Shown piece by piece: positions 47,401 to 59,478 of a DNA stretch of 64,000 bases (its first letter is position 1; every line of letters begins with the position of its first letter). The DNA lies in the NCBI GenBank assembly GCA_946122785.1, contig CAMGYJ010000005.1, forward strand, positions 35,020,002-35,084,001, written 5' to 3'. This DNA comes from Linum tenue. Taxonomy: Eukaryota > Streptophyta > Magnoliopsida > Malpighiales > Linaceae. The position numbers were made by a program, and so were the translations under genes. The notes beneath the pieces are model-generated. The model did not search any database. It was not told where the DNA came from and worked only from the letters and a program-made list of their open reading frames with translations.

Positions 47401-47669
47401 ACCATGGCAAACAGAGTCGGAACACATTTTTCGTTCTTGTGACTCAACCTTTTTTTAGAGAACGAAATCATTCGTTCAGTGTTGAAGTAGAGAGTAAAGA
47501 ATAGAGGATATTAATTGGCTTTTCTAGCATATGGCAATATATTTCACTCCAAGACCTTATCCCACTAGTTATCAATCAAAATGTATTTAATAACAGAGGA
47601 ATATTATCATACATTGGTGTTTTGGTTTTCTAAAAAAATCTTTTAAACTGAACTTGTATTTTTAAGTTA

Positions 47670-47700
47670 CTAGATAATTGATCCGCGCTCTGCGACGTAT
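47670..47700 (-). mobile_element. Helitron-like 3' terminus
   Basis: On the minus strand a GC-rich hairpin-like sequence (GTCGCAGAGCGCGG) is followed by ATCAATTAT, then CTAG and T. A hairpin plus CTRR followed by T is the Helitron 3' end rule. The element body would lie to the right; the 5' TC end is not recognisable. Confidence 0.5.
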
Positions 47701-49485
47701 CGATATAAAATGTATTTCAATTAGTATCAAAGGGAGGAAATGTCATATTTGAGGTGAATATGGTTAGATTTTAAAACGAATCTTTGGTTAAGTATTCTTC
47801 AGTTTTGGACATGCTACCATAATTTTGGAGGGAATATGTGAGTCAATTAATTACATGAATTTGCCACTGCTCTGTGGCGGGTTGTTGCAATTTTTTTTGT
47901 ATTTATTAGTGACTTGTACCTATTTTCCGTACTTCATATCGATAATGAATATAATTGGAAGGAAAATCAATGTACGTTTCAGGAAATATTAGCTTTTATA
48001 CGATACTAACGACAATTGTGAAGCACAAAAGTGTAGATCAAAATGAATTTTAGGAATAATAGATGTGCTCGTCTATCAAGTTCAAGATGACTAATAGTGG
48101 TGGCATACAAATGAGTTTGTTTAGCGTAAATACCAAGCAACCTTAACATGTGCAAACTAATATAGAAGCTTGAAATAGAATGAATTGCAAAGAGAGAAAA
48201 AAGTCCATTCTACCTTGATGAAATATTGGTTCAAAAACATTTTATAACAACTTTTATATATGAAAAGAGAGTCACGAGAATACAACTGTTTTTGGAATAC
48301 TAGTTAGTTACCCTTGGTAAGAATGTTATTTGAATATAATATATTAACTAAATTACTATTTGTAGCCCTAAAATTACCTTATTTGTAGCCCTAAATATTG
48401 AAATCTACAATCATACCCCTTGTAACAAAATTCACAACCTTCATCTTCCAAACAAAGCCTTCTCCGACCACAGTTTCCAACCAACATTCACCCGTGCCGA
48501 CCATCGTTCTCAACTAGAGTCCACCCTCGTAGACCATCGCGCAGCCTCGCCGACCATCATCGACCCTATGCCACCGTCGAGGAGAGTAGATTGTCACGCA
48601 AATAATGTCGCTGACGTGAAACACCCGTCGGACCATGCTCGGTGACATGTGAAAAACTCATCGGACCATCCCCGACGACGTGTGTTTCACACGTCATCGG
48701 CCTTTTACACGTCGCCAGCCATCTAGGTGGTGGGGATCTTACCTCCGAGGTAATTGGCGTGTGGGGCGACAATAGCGATGACGACGACAACCGAAGATGG
48801 TGGTGACCAGAGGGTGCGTTTGGAAGAATGAATTTGAACAAAAAAGGGATTAATGATTTTTTTTCCTTTACTGTGGCACTCATCATGATAATGCATATAA
48901 CTATTTCAATGCATCCATGCAAACTCCGACCTATTTAATAATTTTTTTCTTTCATATTAAACCAAGTAACTCTAAATTATATATATGACTAACTACTCTA
49001 TAAAAAAAAAGAAATAATCTACAAATTGGTGGTCAAAAATTGTACTATTTTATGCGCATACATGGAGTTTCAAAAAATAAAGCTTCATTGAGAATTAATC
49101 GGCAACAGATGAACACTATAAATAGATAATGATGTTTATATAAACTAAAATATCTCTCATTTGACGTTTATGTTGCAGCACACTTCAAGAAGCTTACACC
49201 ACTAAATTTCTTCAAAATAATATGATTAATGGAAAAATATGAGCAAGAGAATCATAAAAGTCGATCGAATTTCTAAAATTCATGAAACAAACAAATAAAT
49301 TGATTACACAAAATAGACAAAGACCTTACCTATCTATTATGTAACCCATTTGAATAGCGCATGAAACATCAGAAGTCATAAGATGGTTTCAAGGAAGATG
49401 AAATTAAAGAATGATTTGAAGAGAATATCCAACATAACATACACGACAAGAATTATTTCAATCTATAATACTTAGTAAAGAGTTT
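47701..49485. other. AT-rich intergenic DNA, possibly Helitron body
   Basis: No supported gene. A GC-rich island at about 48460-48820 contains ACACGTC and GACCATC repeats and a chance 118-codon minus-strand frame. Confidence 0.35.
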
Positions 49486-49966
49486 TGTTACGAGACAGTC
49501 CAAGTACCATATCGGTAATACAAGAGAAGAGACACTTGTATATAAGTGTCCACCAAGCTCATTAGTACCAGGCCTTTTGGGGAGGATACCCAAGAGTAAA
49601 ACTGTCTGGGCTTGGCACAAAGCGGACAATATCGTACTAATGGAGCTGCCTGATTTCGACAAGTGGTATCAGAGCATGGTTCTGTACAGGAAGGTGGACG
49701 TTAGTTTCGTGGGACCCTCATTCAGTGACCTCAGGATAGATCTTCGTCTATTTGGTGAATCCAGAAGAGATCTACGTTTGTTTGGCGAATCAAGGGAGGT
49801 CTGCGTCTGTCTGGTAGATCAAAGGTGATCTACATTTGGTTTGACAAATCAAGGTAACCGCTGATGGGAGGACACGAAGTACGTGGTCTTTGTCTTGAGG
49901 AGATGATTATTATGGGCAATCCAAGTATCACATCGATAATACAAGGGAAGAGACCCTTGTATTAAC
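49486..49966 (+). mobile_element. TRIM retrotransposon, 3' LTR truncated
   Basis: A miniature LTR element. The 5' LTR (49486-49661, 176 bp) begins TGTTACGAGA, includes CAAAGCGGACAATATCGTAC and ends in GACA. The primer-binding site TGGTATCAGAGC at 49664-49675 matches initiator methionine tRNA. About 230 bp of non-coding interior follows, then a purine stretch TTGAGGAGA and the start of a 3' LTR (TGATTATTATGGGCAATCC, from 49904) that aligns with the 5' LTR only to about 49966. The full-length LINE begins ~30 bp further on. No coding capacity, as normal for TRIMs. Confidence 0.82.
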
Positions 49967-50043
49967 ACCCAATTATATATAATTTTATATCACTACACTT
50001 TTTTTTTAACAAAAGATAATCATATATTGATCAAAGAACATAG

Positions 50044-53000
50044 TTACACCCTGGAAAACAGCCAGGTCCGGAAATCAAACGCACGACTCATAGCCGGATA
50101 CAAAGAGAGGGCCTTCTTAGCCACCGAATGGGCTACCCTATTGTTATGCCGACCTACAAATCTAACACTAAACCCAGGAGTGTTGCCAAGAATCTGAATG
50201 AGCTCCTCCAACACTGCTCCAAACCGACTATCCCGCGCATCCGCCTGATTAATTTTATCAATGATAACCTTCGCATCTCCTTCAAAGACCATATCCGCAA
50301 AACCAAGTGACTGACACCACAGCACCGCTTCATGAAGCGTAACCAACTCTACAACCAAGGGATCATCAAAACACGGAAACTGCACTCCCCTCGCCAATAA
50401 ATAGCACCATCCCTAGCGAAAAGCACTACACCCCCAGCCGAGTGCGAACCCAATCTAACCGCCCCATCCCAACGGCACACAACCCCGTTCACCCCATCCT
50501 GACCCAAATGGAGCTGCTCCCTCTGGATACGTGCAGGAGGCCTATCCATTGGAAGCCGGACCCACTCATCATACTGTTGTTGAAATTGGCGCATGAGGGC
50601 CGGAAACCCGAACTGCTTGCCCTCAAAGACAACCCGTTTCCGCGACCGCCAGATCCGCCAAAGGATAGCCACAACGCCCATAACAACCGTAGGTTGGTGG
50701 ACCACTGACAGTAGCCGTTTAAGGAACAAAGGGAACGTATGGTGAGGAAAGCCTTCTCCTAAGTGCGCCAGACCTGAATAATCCCAAAGGGCTCAAACAA
50801 CTGGGCACTCAAGAAAAAGATGCTCCATGGTTTCCGACTCCGCCCAGCACACAGGGCACCTGGGATGAACAGGGACCCGTTTCTCAATAAGAGCCTCCGT
50901 AGTAGGCAGCAGCCGGTTAAGAATTTTCCAAAGAAAGACCTTCAATTTAGGAGGAATTTTCGCTTCCCACACACGAATCCAGCTCGTTCTATCCATCCAA
51001 CTAACCATCGATTTCCAACCCCCCCTGCGCTTATCAAGAGAAACCGCTAAATGATAGGCAGACTTGACCGAGAACACTCCATCCGGAGTGGCATGCCAGA
51101 GTAGCCTACCGGCCGAGAACACTCCATCTACCGGCCGAGAACACTCCATCTACCGGCCGCCTTGGGAGAGGTATAGATTTGATGGCATCGCAGGTTGGTG
51201 GGTCAAACCATTGGCTCAGTTTCTGGTCATCCCAAACCCTTTCCCCCTGACGGATTACCTCCGAAACAGTCAAGGAGCCCTCATCTGGTAAGACCCTAGG
51301 ATTAAATCGAGGAGGGTCCAATTGAAGAGAAGGAATCCAATTAGAATGGAGGAGGGAAGCAGACCGACCATCACCAATTTTCCACCGCAATGCCTATTCA
51401 AGAAGCTCCCGCCCATACAGGATACTTTGCCATCCCCACGAGGGGCGAGACCGAGCCTGAGCTTCAAGAAACGTGCCTGTAGGGAAATATTTGCCTTTGT
51501 AAACCTGAGCCAAAAGAGACTGGGGTTCAGTAAGAAGGCGCCACCCATCCTAGCTAGTAGCGCCTGATTAAACTGCTCAAAGCGGCGAAATCCCAATCCC
51601 CCATCATGCTTACTCCGACACATATTCCTCCAGGACATCCACCAAATACGAAAATGATCCTCAGTAACGCCCCACCAAAAGTGGGCTACATGTTTATCTA
51701 ATAGGCGACACAAAGAGAGAGGCAATTTAAAGCATGACATCACATGCAGTGGCAGAGCCAAAGCAATGGACTTGATCAATGTCTCCTTTGCTGCCCAGGA
51801 TAAAGTCTTCTATTTCCATCCCTGCAACCGCGCCAATAACTTCTCCTCCAGATACCTGAACGTGGCCAATTTAGAACGCGCAAACAATGTGGGAAGACCC
51901 AGGTATTTATCATGAACCCCTACTGCTCCCACACCCAAAACCGTAGCCAAGAAATCCTTATCCGCGCTCACAACATTTCGGCTAAAGCAAACAGCCGATT
52001 TTTCCAAATTCACCCGCTGGCCACTCAATTCCTCATACTCATTCAGAACTTCAATCAAATTCTCACATTCCTGGAGAGTGCCACGCAGAAAAAGATAAGA
52101 ATCACCAGCAAAGAAGAGATGAGAAATTCGGGGCGCACGAGGGGCCACTTTCACCCCCCCCCCAAACGGTCATCTAGAATAGCTTTCCGAAGAAGCGCCG
52201 CAAAACCCTCTGTGCAGAGCACAAATAAGAGAGGTGACAACGGGTCACCTTGCCGAAACCCTCTGGATGAAGTGAAATATCCTAAGGGGGTGCCATTCAT
52301 GAGGATAGAGAAGGAGGCAGACCGAAGACATTCATGAATCCATCCTCGCCAGGTGGAATTAAAGCCCATTTTCTCCAAAACTGATAGAAGAAAAGTCCAT
52401 TCGACTCTATCATAGGCCTTTTCCATGTCAACCTTTAGAGCCATGTAACCTTTCTTACCACGCGTTTTGATTTTCAAATAGTGTATTAACTCATGTTCCA
52501 GGAGAATATTTTCAACAATCTGCCGGTCTCTAAGAAAAGCATTCTGACCCTCGGAGACAATTTGCGGCAAGAGGCAAGCAAGTCTTTCAGCCATGATTTT
52601 GGTAATAACCTTATAAACAAACTGGCACAGGCTAATAGGGCGTAATTGTCGCATCGATTCCATCGTATCCACCTTCGGGATTAAGGTGAGCCAGGTGTGA
52701 TTAAAACTCCAGAGTAGTCTGCTAGTCGCAAAAAATGAACACACCGCATCCACCACCGAAGCACCCACAATATCCCAGAAGGATTTGAAGAATTTGCCAG
52801 TGAAACCATCCGAACCCGGTGCCTGTTTCGACCCCATTGCAAACACCGTTCGGCGGACCTCAATAGGGAGAACTTCCGCCGTTAGTCTAGCGTTCATCTC
52901 AGGCGTGACCTTACGAGCAATTGGCAGAGATGCCACCCGATCCGCCATGTTAGGTACCTGGTTCTCCGAAGAGAAGAGATGCTGATAGAAAGATGTTGCA

Positions 53001-54166
53001 ATGTGAGCCTTCCCATGCTCCTCTGTTACCCATTCCCCATTCTCACTACGAAGGCCCTCCACAAAATTCTTTTTACGCCTAACTCTGGTAACGGTATGAA
53101 AATAAGCTTTATTTTGATCACCCTTCTTCAACCAGTGGACCTTCGACTTTTGCTGCCAATAAGCCTCCTCCGCCTCCCACTGACGATTCAATTCCATCTC
53201 CAGATCACGAATCACATCCCAGTCAATAGGATGGACGCCTTTGATCCTCTCAATTTCACTCTGAATAGTTCTGATGTTCCGCAGAGAATTGGTAGTGCCA
53301 GCCCTACTCCAGTCATATAACAAATGGCGGAGGCGCTTGAGACGTTCCCAAAGACAGAACATGGGCGTTCCCTGAATCTCCTCCTGCCAAACGTAACAAA
53401 CCATGGCTCGAACCTCCGGGTTATCCGCCCAACGGGCATCATACCGAAACGGGCATCAAGCGTAGGGCTTATCCGAGAGGAGGAGCGCACGATGGTCAGA
53501 GCCTTGGTCCGTGAAATGCTTAACCAAGGTCTCAGGGAACTGGTCAACCCAGGTCTGAGAGGAAAGGGCCCTATCCAGCCATTCCCGAACGCAAGTGTTA
53601 CCCATCCTACGGTTAGTCCAAGTGAAAGGGCCACCAAGAAAACCGGGATCATGCAGGCCCAGGTCATGAATAAAATCACGCAGACTGATCGAGTGAGCAG
53701 CATTCCACGGGTTCCCATCATCTTTTTCGCTCATATGAAGGGTCGTATTGAAATCGCCAATGACCACATAAGGAAGTGTAATAGAAGAGCAAAATTCGCG
53801 GAGGTGGGCCAACTGGCCAGCTCGAATATCAGAACGACAGCTAATATAAACACAAATCACAATATAAGAAAAATTGACTTCATTAATCTTGGAGCAAATA
53901 CAGAAGTTGGAATGATAAATCACCGAAGCATCAACTCCGGGGGACCAAGCTATAACTAACCCACCAGACGCATCAATTGCATCCACAAAAAAACACTGGG
54001 AAATATCAAAACCTAAACCCCGCATACGACGGGAAACAACACGCCGACTCGATCGTGTTTCAGAGAAAAACACGAGATCTGGCTTATTCGAACGAACTAA
54101 TCCTACAACAGTTTGGAACGTGAGGGATGGTCCAATTCCTCTCACATTCCAGGCGAGGAGCTTCAT
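50044..54166 (-). pseudogene. LINE ORF2 (endonuclease, reverse transcriptase, RNase H), disrupted
   Basis: It starts MKLLAWNVRG at 54166. The endonuclease (WNVRG, SETR, VVIGDFNT, and SDHRALL near its end) spans ~235 codons to an in-frame TGA at 53456. The frame resumes through the reverse transcriptase (KKGDQNKAYFH, SKQAPGSDGF, AYDRVEW, GFRQGDPLSP). A shift at the C-run 52157-52166 follows. The catalytic box reads FAGD instead of FADD (52101-52112). Further shifts lie near 51800, 51390 and 51100. A zf-RVT motif (SAYHLAV, FLWKILNRLLPTTEAL, CPVCWAE) and an RNase H-like domain (MVFEGDAKVIID, FVGRHNN, VAHSVAKKAL, stop 50044) complete it. No active enzyme is possible without multiple changes. Confidence 0.92.
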
Positions 54167-56399
54167 TTATCGGGCTGGGGCCATTCCAGGATGGCTTCCT
54201 CCACCTTCTCATTATTATCAGTTATCTCCACAAATTGCTTCTTGGGGGTTGGCGGGACACCCACCTCTCCCTCCACATCCTCTAGGGGCCTTTTCAGAAT
54301 CCCCATAGGCGGGGTGAGCATATTAGATCCATATTCATCCAGATCCCCAGTCTCCAGACCGGCAAGGTCACTACTCCCTGTACCAGTAATAATGCCACTG
54401 CCTCCATCCAAGGGCTGCTCCTCCACCTTATCGGCAATGGCCAACCCTGCCTCAAAAGCTTCTACCACTCGGCTAACCCGGCCTTTGGAAGGAGTATCTT
54501 TCTTTTGGGATACCGCCTGCGGGATCCTTTTTTCGATCATAAAGCGCTGGGCTTCATCCTCCGATCCTGATCCATCCGAGTCTCCCACCGGTGCATGGGG
54601 AGAACTCATTTTTCCATCCTTATCACATCCGGGCTTCACTATATCTCCACCCATATTGGAATCACAAGTAACGTCCCCCTTGGGCACCATTTTCTTCAAC
54701 ACAGCCTCATGCACCACAACTCCATCACCCACAGCCTTCTTCGACTTTCGCTTGCCACGCGAGGGGCCTGACTGCGGCTGCTCCATTCCCCTGGCCTCAG
54801 ACCCAGCATCCGTCCCAGCATCACGGGGCACAGCCCCATCACTTTCAATCTTCAGCAGCGGGGCCTTCCCCCGTCTCGGCTTCCTCTTCGACAGGGCACT
54901 CTCCCCCGCCAACTTAGGGAGAGGACTACCCACCGCACCCATAGGAGGACACCCCGGCCTAAGCCACGCCACGGCATCAACCAGCACAGGTGGCGCCTCC
55001 CCCATGATCACATCAGCTTGTGAAGCCGCTCGCTCCCCCGCCTGGTTCAGCGGAGGAAGCTTCGGACGGCGGGGTTTCGGTTTCCTTTTCATCGGAGTGT
55101 CGTTGCAAGCCGCCGTAGGAGCACCACCATGGCCAGGTCCCAGCAGAATTTCGTCCTCCCTATTCGATTGCATTCCATCCACCGCACCTTGTGATGCATC
55201 TATCATATCGTCATCCGAATCCGCCTCAAGGAGAAGACGTCGGCGACGCGTCTCTGCATGGATCAGCGACCCCTGAGCACCTGCTATCGTCACGTCCTCA
55301 TCACACGGGGATTCCACCTGGGGAATCATCATCTCCTCTGCGTCACGAGCACCAGCAGCACCCTTCCCTTTATTTCGCCCTAGCTGATTTTGGCGAGCAC
55401 TCCCCAGTCTCAGTTTGGGGTGCCTATTAATGATAATCCCACCCGGGCTTCCACGCCGACCTGGAGACCGACCCGACCTTTTTCCACGCTGTGAGACCAG
55501 CTCCTCCTGGGAGACCGAACCCAAGGAAGCATGGGAGGGAGCATGGTGAACAGCCCTCGTCGAGGATTGGTGACGACCCCGAGGCCCCGAGTGCGATTCA
55601 CTCTTCCCCACCGCCAACTTAGGGTGGTTCTGCTGGTTGATCCAAACCGAACGCCGGGAACCCCCAAGGGGAAGATCGTCACCATCATCTTCATAAAGTT
55701 TCCTGCCCAACTTCTTTGTGATCATATGAGGGCCATACCTCTCTTTCCCTTTCGGCGGGTCAAACCCGCATTCACGCCGCGCATGGCCAACTCGGCCACA
55801 ATGGAAGCAGAAGCTCGGGAGAAACTCGTACTTGAGGCTTACCCAGAAGCCATCCACTTCATCACTAACCGCCATCACCTGCGATCGGAGAGGCTTGGAG
55901 AAATCTATAGTAGTGTTAACCTTTATAAATCGCTTTCCAGAATCCTTGCAAACAAAGATTCCTGACTCCAGCACCGGCCCAACAGTGGTCGCAATAATTT
56001 TCTGACCAAAAGGTTTGGTACAACAATCCTCCATGACTTCCCATAACTGGACACGGAACGGAGCCTTCGCCATCTCATCAAAAATGCCTTTCGTGATCAC
56101 CGGAGCCCATACCGAAGGACCAGCAGTCGGTCCTTGATAATCCATGGGTTGCGGGACAGAGCCCACTTCTTGGCTTCCTCATTTGGTAGGATGATTTCAA
56201 AGAGCCCCTGCTTAGTCTTCAGGACCTTCAGCTGGCCACGAATCTTCCATGCATCCAGCAGATCGTTCCGCAGCTCCAAGGTGTTAACTTGGTCATTTGT
56301 GAACAGCCGACCTAAAAGGGAGCGGGAAGCTCGGAAACGGGTTGATTGAACCTCCTCGAGGGAGAACTGGACCACTTGATCATCAGTTATGTGCGCCAT
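54163..56399 (-). pseudogene. LINE ORF1 (DUF4283/CCHC nucleic-acid-binding protein), one frameshift
   Basis: It starts at MAHITDDQVVQF (56399). Residues ~1-95 match the DUF4283 fold common in plant L1 ORF1 (LLGRLFTNDQVN, EIILPNEEAKKWAL). A 1-bp shift near 56105 moves the frame to the 54163-56166 frame, which continues with APVITKGIFDEM and FRVQLWEVMED, then the knuckle CFHCGRVGHARREC. The remaining ~500 residues are Lys/Pro/Gly-rich and probably disordered. Its TGA stop overlaps the ATG of ORF2 as ATGA. Confidence 0.88.
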
Positions 56400-56827
56400 C
56401 GTGCACCGCACCTGGCAATAATATGAAGAGTGCATGTAATAATCGGAGGGCCCGACCCTAGCATCGCGTCCGACAAAGAGGTCGGCGGGAGCTTAACGGG
56501 TATTTGATCAATCATCATAGTATTATAAGAAAGAGGAGGCGCGGAATCCCAGAGGTAATAATAATTACCTGAGCAGCTATCCAACGAAAGCAAGAGCTCC
56601 GAAGACCCGACGCCAACAGCAGAGAACAAGAACTCCGATATTCCAACCGCAGCAGGATTTTGCCGAGAAGAGTTTATGGTGTTCAGTTTCTGCGCAGGGG
56701 GTTTAAATAAAGTCTCGACCCTCTTCTTGGACTCTTGTTGGGTCACGGTGAGAGACAGAGTTAGAGGGCAAGTAGGAATGGGATTCCTAAGCAGATTAGG
56801 GGCATGATAGGGATCTTTACGTTGGGA

Positions 56828-57520
56828 TCAGATACACTGGTACCAATCCCACAATCCCGATAATCCAGGGGGGATCAATTCCGAGCATCTCGCCCAGAAA
56901 CGGTTACTACCCCAATCGCAGAATCCGGCGTGTAAGATCCACGAGGTCCTGCCGGGGGGCACAGCTGCCGTCGATCTAATCGACCTCGCCGGGGCACAAC
57001 GTCGTGGACGACGGAGGGATAGGGAGCGAACCTCCATCGCCTCCGCCACAAAGTCCCGGTCCCCCTGGCTGAGCAGGTCGACATTTGTCCCCATAAACTT
57101 ACTACCACCATTGTTACACTCGCCGTTCTCGGATAACAGCGACGGATCGCCTACCGGTTCAAACGACGATGGGAGCCAAAATCTCCATCCATAAGTTCTA
57201 CCGAGCCTGCATTTTTTCGCAGGGCTGGTAATCGAAGATAACATATCACTCGAGGAATGATAATCCTCGCACAACTGCGCCCATTTTCGTTTACAGAGCG
57301 CTCGTTTCCCACGAGTAGGACAACGATACCACAAAAGGTTCCGACGCCTCGAAGTCGCGTGCCTGTAACTAGGATCGCCGAACGTCCGATCCCCAGTATT
57401 ACCGCAACGTCGCTCATGCTGGTTCTTCAAACTCGTCAGCAGGATGGCAGAGAGGAGAATCAACAGGCGATCACCAAGCCTGCGAAGCCAATTGAGAAGA
57501 GAGGAGAGAGCTCCTCTCAA
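56828..57520 (-). CDS. Open frame in the LINE leader, 230 aa, uncertain
   Basis: It opens 50 bp inside the 5' end of the LINE and runs unbroken for 230 codons upstream of ORF1. The N-terminus is Leu-rich (SSLLNWLRRLGDRLLILLSA); the rest is Arg/Ser-rich and matches no domain I recognise. It may be chance in GC-rich leader DNA or a genuine leader ORF. Unlike ORF1 and ORF2 it has no visible lesion. Confidence 0.25.
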   Translation of the reverse strand: MRGALSSLLNWLRRLGDRLLILLSAILLTSLKNQHERRCGNTGDRTFGDPSYRHATSRRRNLLWYRCPTRGKRALCKRKWAQLCEDYHSSSDMLSSITSPAKKCRLGRTYGWRFWLPSSFEPVGDPSLLSENGECNNGGSKFMGTNVDLLSQGDRDFVAEAMEVRSLSLRRPRRCAPARSIRSTAAVPPGRTSWILHAGFCDWGSNRFWARCSELIPPGLSGLWDWYQCI

Positions 57521-57586
57521 TTTTTTTTTTTGTGATGATGATTACTACCACTACTAACCCCAAAGCTAAATTTATATCACTACACT

Positions 57587-57951
57587 ATGAATGCCTTACA
57601 TAACAATATTTACTAAACTATTATACAAGAAAGAGTTGAAAAATGTGTTATTTTAGACTACAATAACAACTTTACACTTTATGTAATCACATTGCATGTC
57701 AAAATGAATTGATAAGTAAAGTCGGATATGTTACCTACCATTTTCATAACGACTTAATATTTGAATGACACTGCGCTAATATCTGTATCATATCTAAATA
57801 AAACACTACATATTTTGTGAGCATTACATAACACCATTTTACAACGATTATTCAACATAAATACGTTTGGTGAAGGTTATGTAATCACAGTTATTTCTTA
57901 TGTAAGATTTGAACAAATGTGTTATGTTAGACTTCAGTTACAACTTTTCAC
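57587..57951. other. AT-rich flank of the LINE insertion
   Basis: No gene. It continues the sequence that was interrupted at 49984-49999 by the LINE. Confidence 0.5.
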
Positions 57952-57959
57952 TTTTTTAA

Positions 57960-58300
57960 GGGTAATGACTATTTAGTAGCCAAATCTTTTTCACATTTTT
58001 TTTATTAGTCAAACCTATTGAATTACTAATAATTAGTAAAATATTAATTTTCAGTTAGCAATTTTGTTAGTTTTATTGACTTGGCAAGATGATAGTTACT
58101 TGGAAGATATACATAGAGGTTAACATTCCAAAATTTTAGTATTTTAACTTAGAAAAGAGTTACAAAATTATAGACGATAACATAAAAATGACTAATATTT
58201 TGATGCATTACAAAATGTTCGGCTAATTTTTAGTATTTCGATAGGTTTGACTAATAAAAAATAATCTGAAAAAAGTTTGGCTAATAAATAGTCATTACCC
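57960..58300. mobile_element. MITE with ~60-bp inverted repeats (GGGTAATGACTATTTA)
   Basis: 341 bp with 8-bp TSD TTTTTTAA at 57952-57959 and 58301-58308. Ends GGGTAATGACTATTTAGTAG and the inverse CTAATAAATAGTCATTACCC extend as inverted repeats for about 60 bp. It is the intact family member to which the fragments at 30.5-31.2 kb belong. The T-rich TSD makes 8 versus 9 bp hard to decide, so superfamily (hAT or Mutator) is open. Confidence 0.85.
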
Positions 58301-58980
58301 TTTTTTAATGAAGAACAACTTATCACTTTTTTTTATGAAGAACAACTTTTAGTTTTTTTAACTCAAAGTAAATTCTAAATATGTAAATAAAACACCTATT
58401 ACAGAAGATTTATGCAATGTAATTCTACAACTATTTAGGTAAATACGAGTTACGTAAATATTATGTAATGAACTTTACATTTTATGCAATGGACCAAGGA
58501 AACATGCTATATTGAGTCAAAAAGTTCAATTTTCACTCATTATAATGACTTGAAAGTGTGATAGGAATTTTCTAAAATTAAAATAAAATATTAGCGAGAG
58601 ATATTACAAATATTACTTAGAACAATTTATAGAGTAAGTTTTCTATCACAAAAGGATTATTGATTGTACATATGTTTATATTTCGGTAAATTCTTAGTAC
58701 TAACTATCCCCTTAAACACATTGTATGAAGTACCTGTCTAAAATTTCAATTGATGAGTCAAATTTCATTAGGCAAAAAAATTTATGTATATCCACATTTA
58801 ATATCTTCCAAAAATTCCAATCATTACACTAAAATGGTTTTAACAAAAACTAATTTTTTTTACAAACAAACAAACAAAAACTATTTAGCCTTTACATCAT
58901 TCAAGGAAGATAAATAAACACAAACTTATTCAAATTAAATTTCAACCTACATCAATTCAACTATATTATAATAAGATCAT

Positions 58981-59010
58981 CCCACCACGAAGTGCGGGTC
59001 AATATGCTAG
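58981..59010 (+). mobile_element. Helitron-like 3' terminus
   Basis: CCCACCACGAAGTGCGGG forms an imperfect hairpin, followed after TCAATATG by CTAG and then T at 59011. This matches Helitron 3' end rules. The body would extend to the left, where the TRIM, LINE and MITE now lie; a 5' TC terminus was not found. Confidence 0.55.
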
Positions 59011-59145
59011 TTACTACAAAACTAAACAATTCAAACCGCATAAGTTCAAATTGCTGCATTTCTATTCAATGTTTCCTTTTGAGACACTTGAGCTAAATTC
59101 CCTCATCCAAACGTGGCTAATTTTGCTTTTTTCCTTTGAATTTAA

Positions 59146-59478
59146 GGGGTCGTTTGGAAATTGTGATTCTTCAAATTGATGTATTAAGTCAATTAGTGTA
59201 TTATTATCATTTGATGTATTGATTCAATGCATGTATTAGGAAAATACTTTGTTTGGAAGAGTAATGATAAAACAAAAAGTAGGGTAGACAATCCCTCATT
59301 AACAATCTCACCTTTTAGTGGAGATTTATAATCATTCATTTTGAGTGATTGTAGGTGGGCCCAATAAAAAGGTAATGCATGCATTCTAACTCAAAGTGAA
59401 CCAAAAAAACGACTTAATCTTATCATTACATGTATTTGCTAAATACCTCACTTCAAATCTCAACCTCCAAACCACCCC
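59146..59478. mobile_element. PIF/Harbinger-like MITE
   Basis: 333 bp flanked by TAA on both sides (59143-59145 and 59479-59481). Left end GGGGTCGTTTGGAAATTGTG, right end reversed GGGGTGGTTTGGAGGTTGAG. Three-base TWA targets and GGGGTNGTTTGG ends fit this superfamily. No transposase. Confidence 0.78.

Larger units (their letters stand above)
50000..57570 (-). mobile_element. Full-length L1-type LINE, inactivated
   Basis: 7,571 bp with a 16-bp TSD, TTTATATCACTACACT, at 49984-49999 and 57571-57586. The minus strand ends in a run of 8 A at 50000-50007. Structure 5' to 3': ~1.2 kb leader, ORF1 (DUF4283-like domain plus CCHC knuckle), ORF2 (AP-type endonuclease, reverse transcriptase, zf-RVT, RNase H), 40-bp 3' UTR, poly(A). 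A plant RNase H domain at the end marks the L1 subgroup common in angiosperms. The intact ends show insertion by target-primed reverse transcription, while several nonsense and frameshift changes disable it. Confidence 0.93.

Noticed and set aside
54113..55276. 387-codon open frame on the plus strand
   Set aside because: It is the antisense shadow of the GC-rich, low-complexity part of LINE ORF1. It has no domain and no promoter context.
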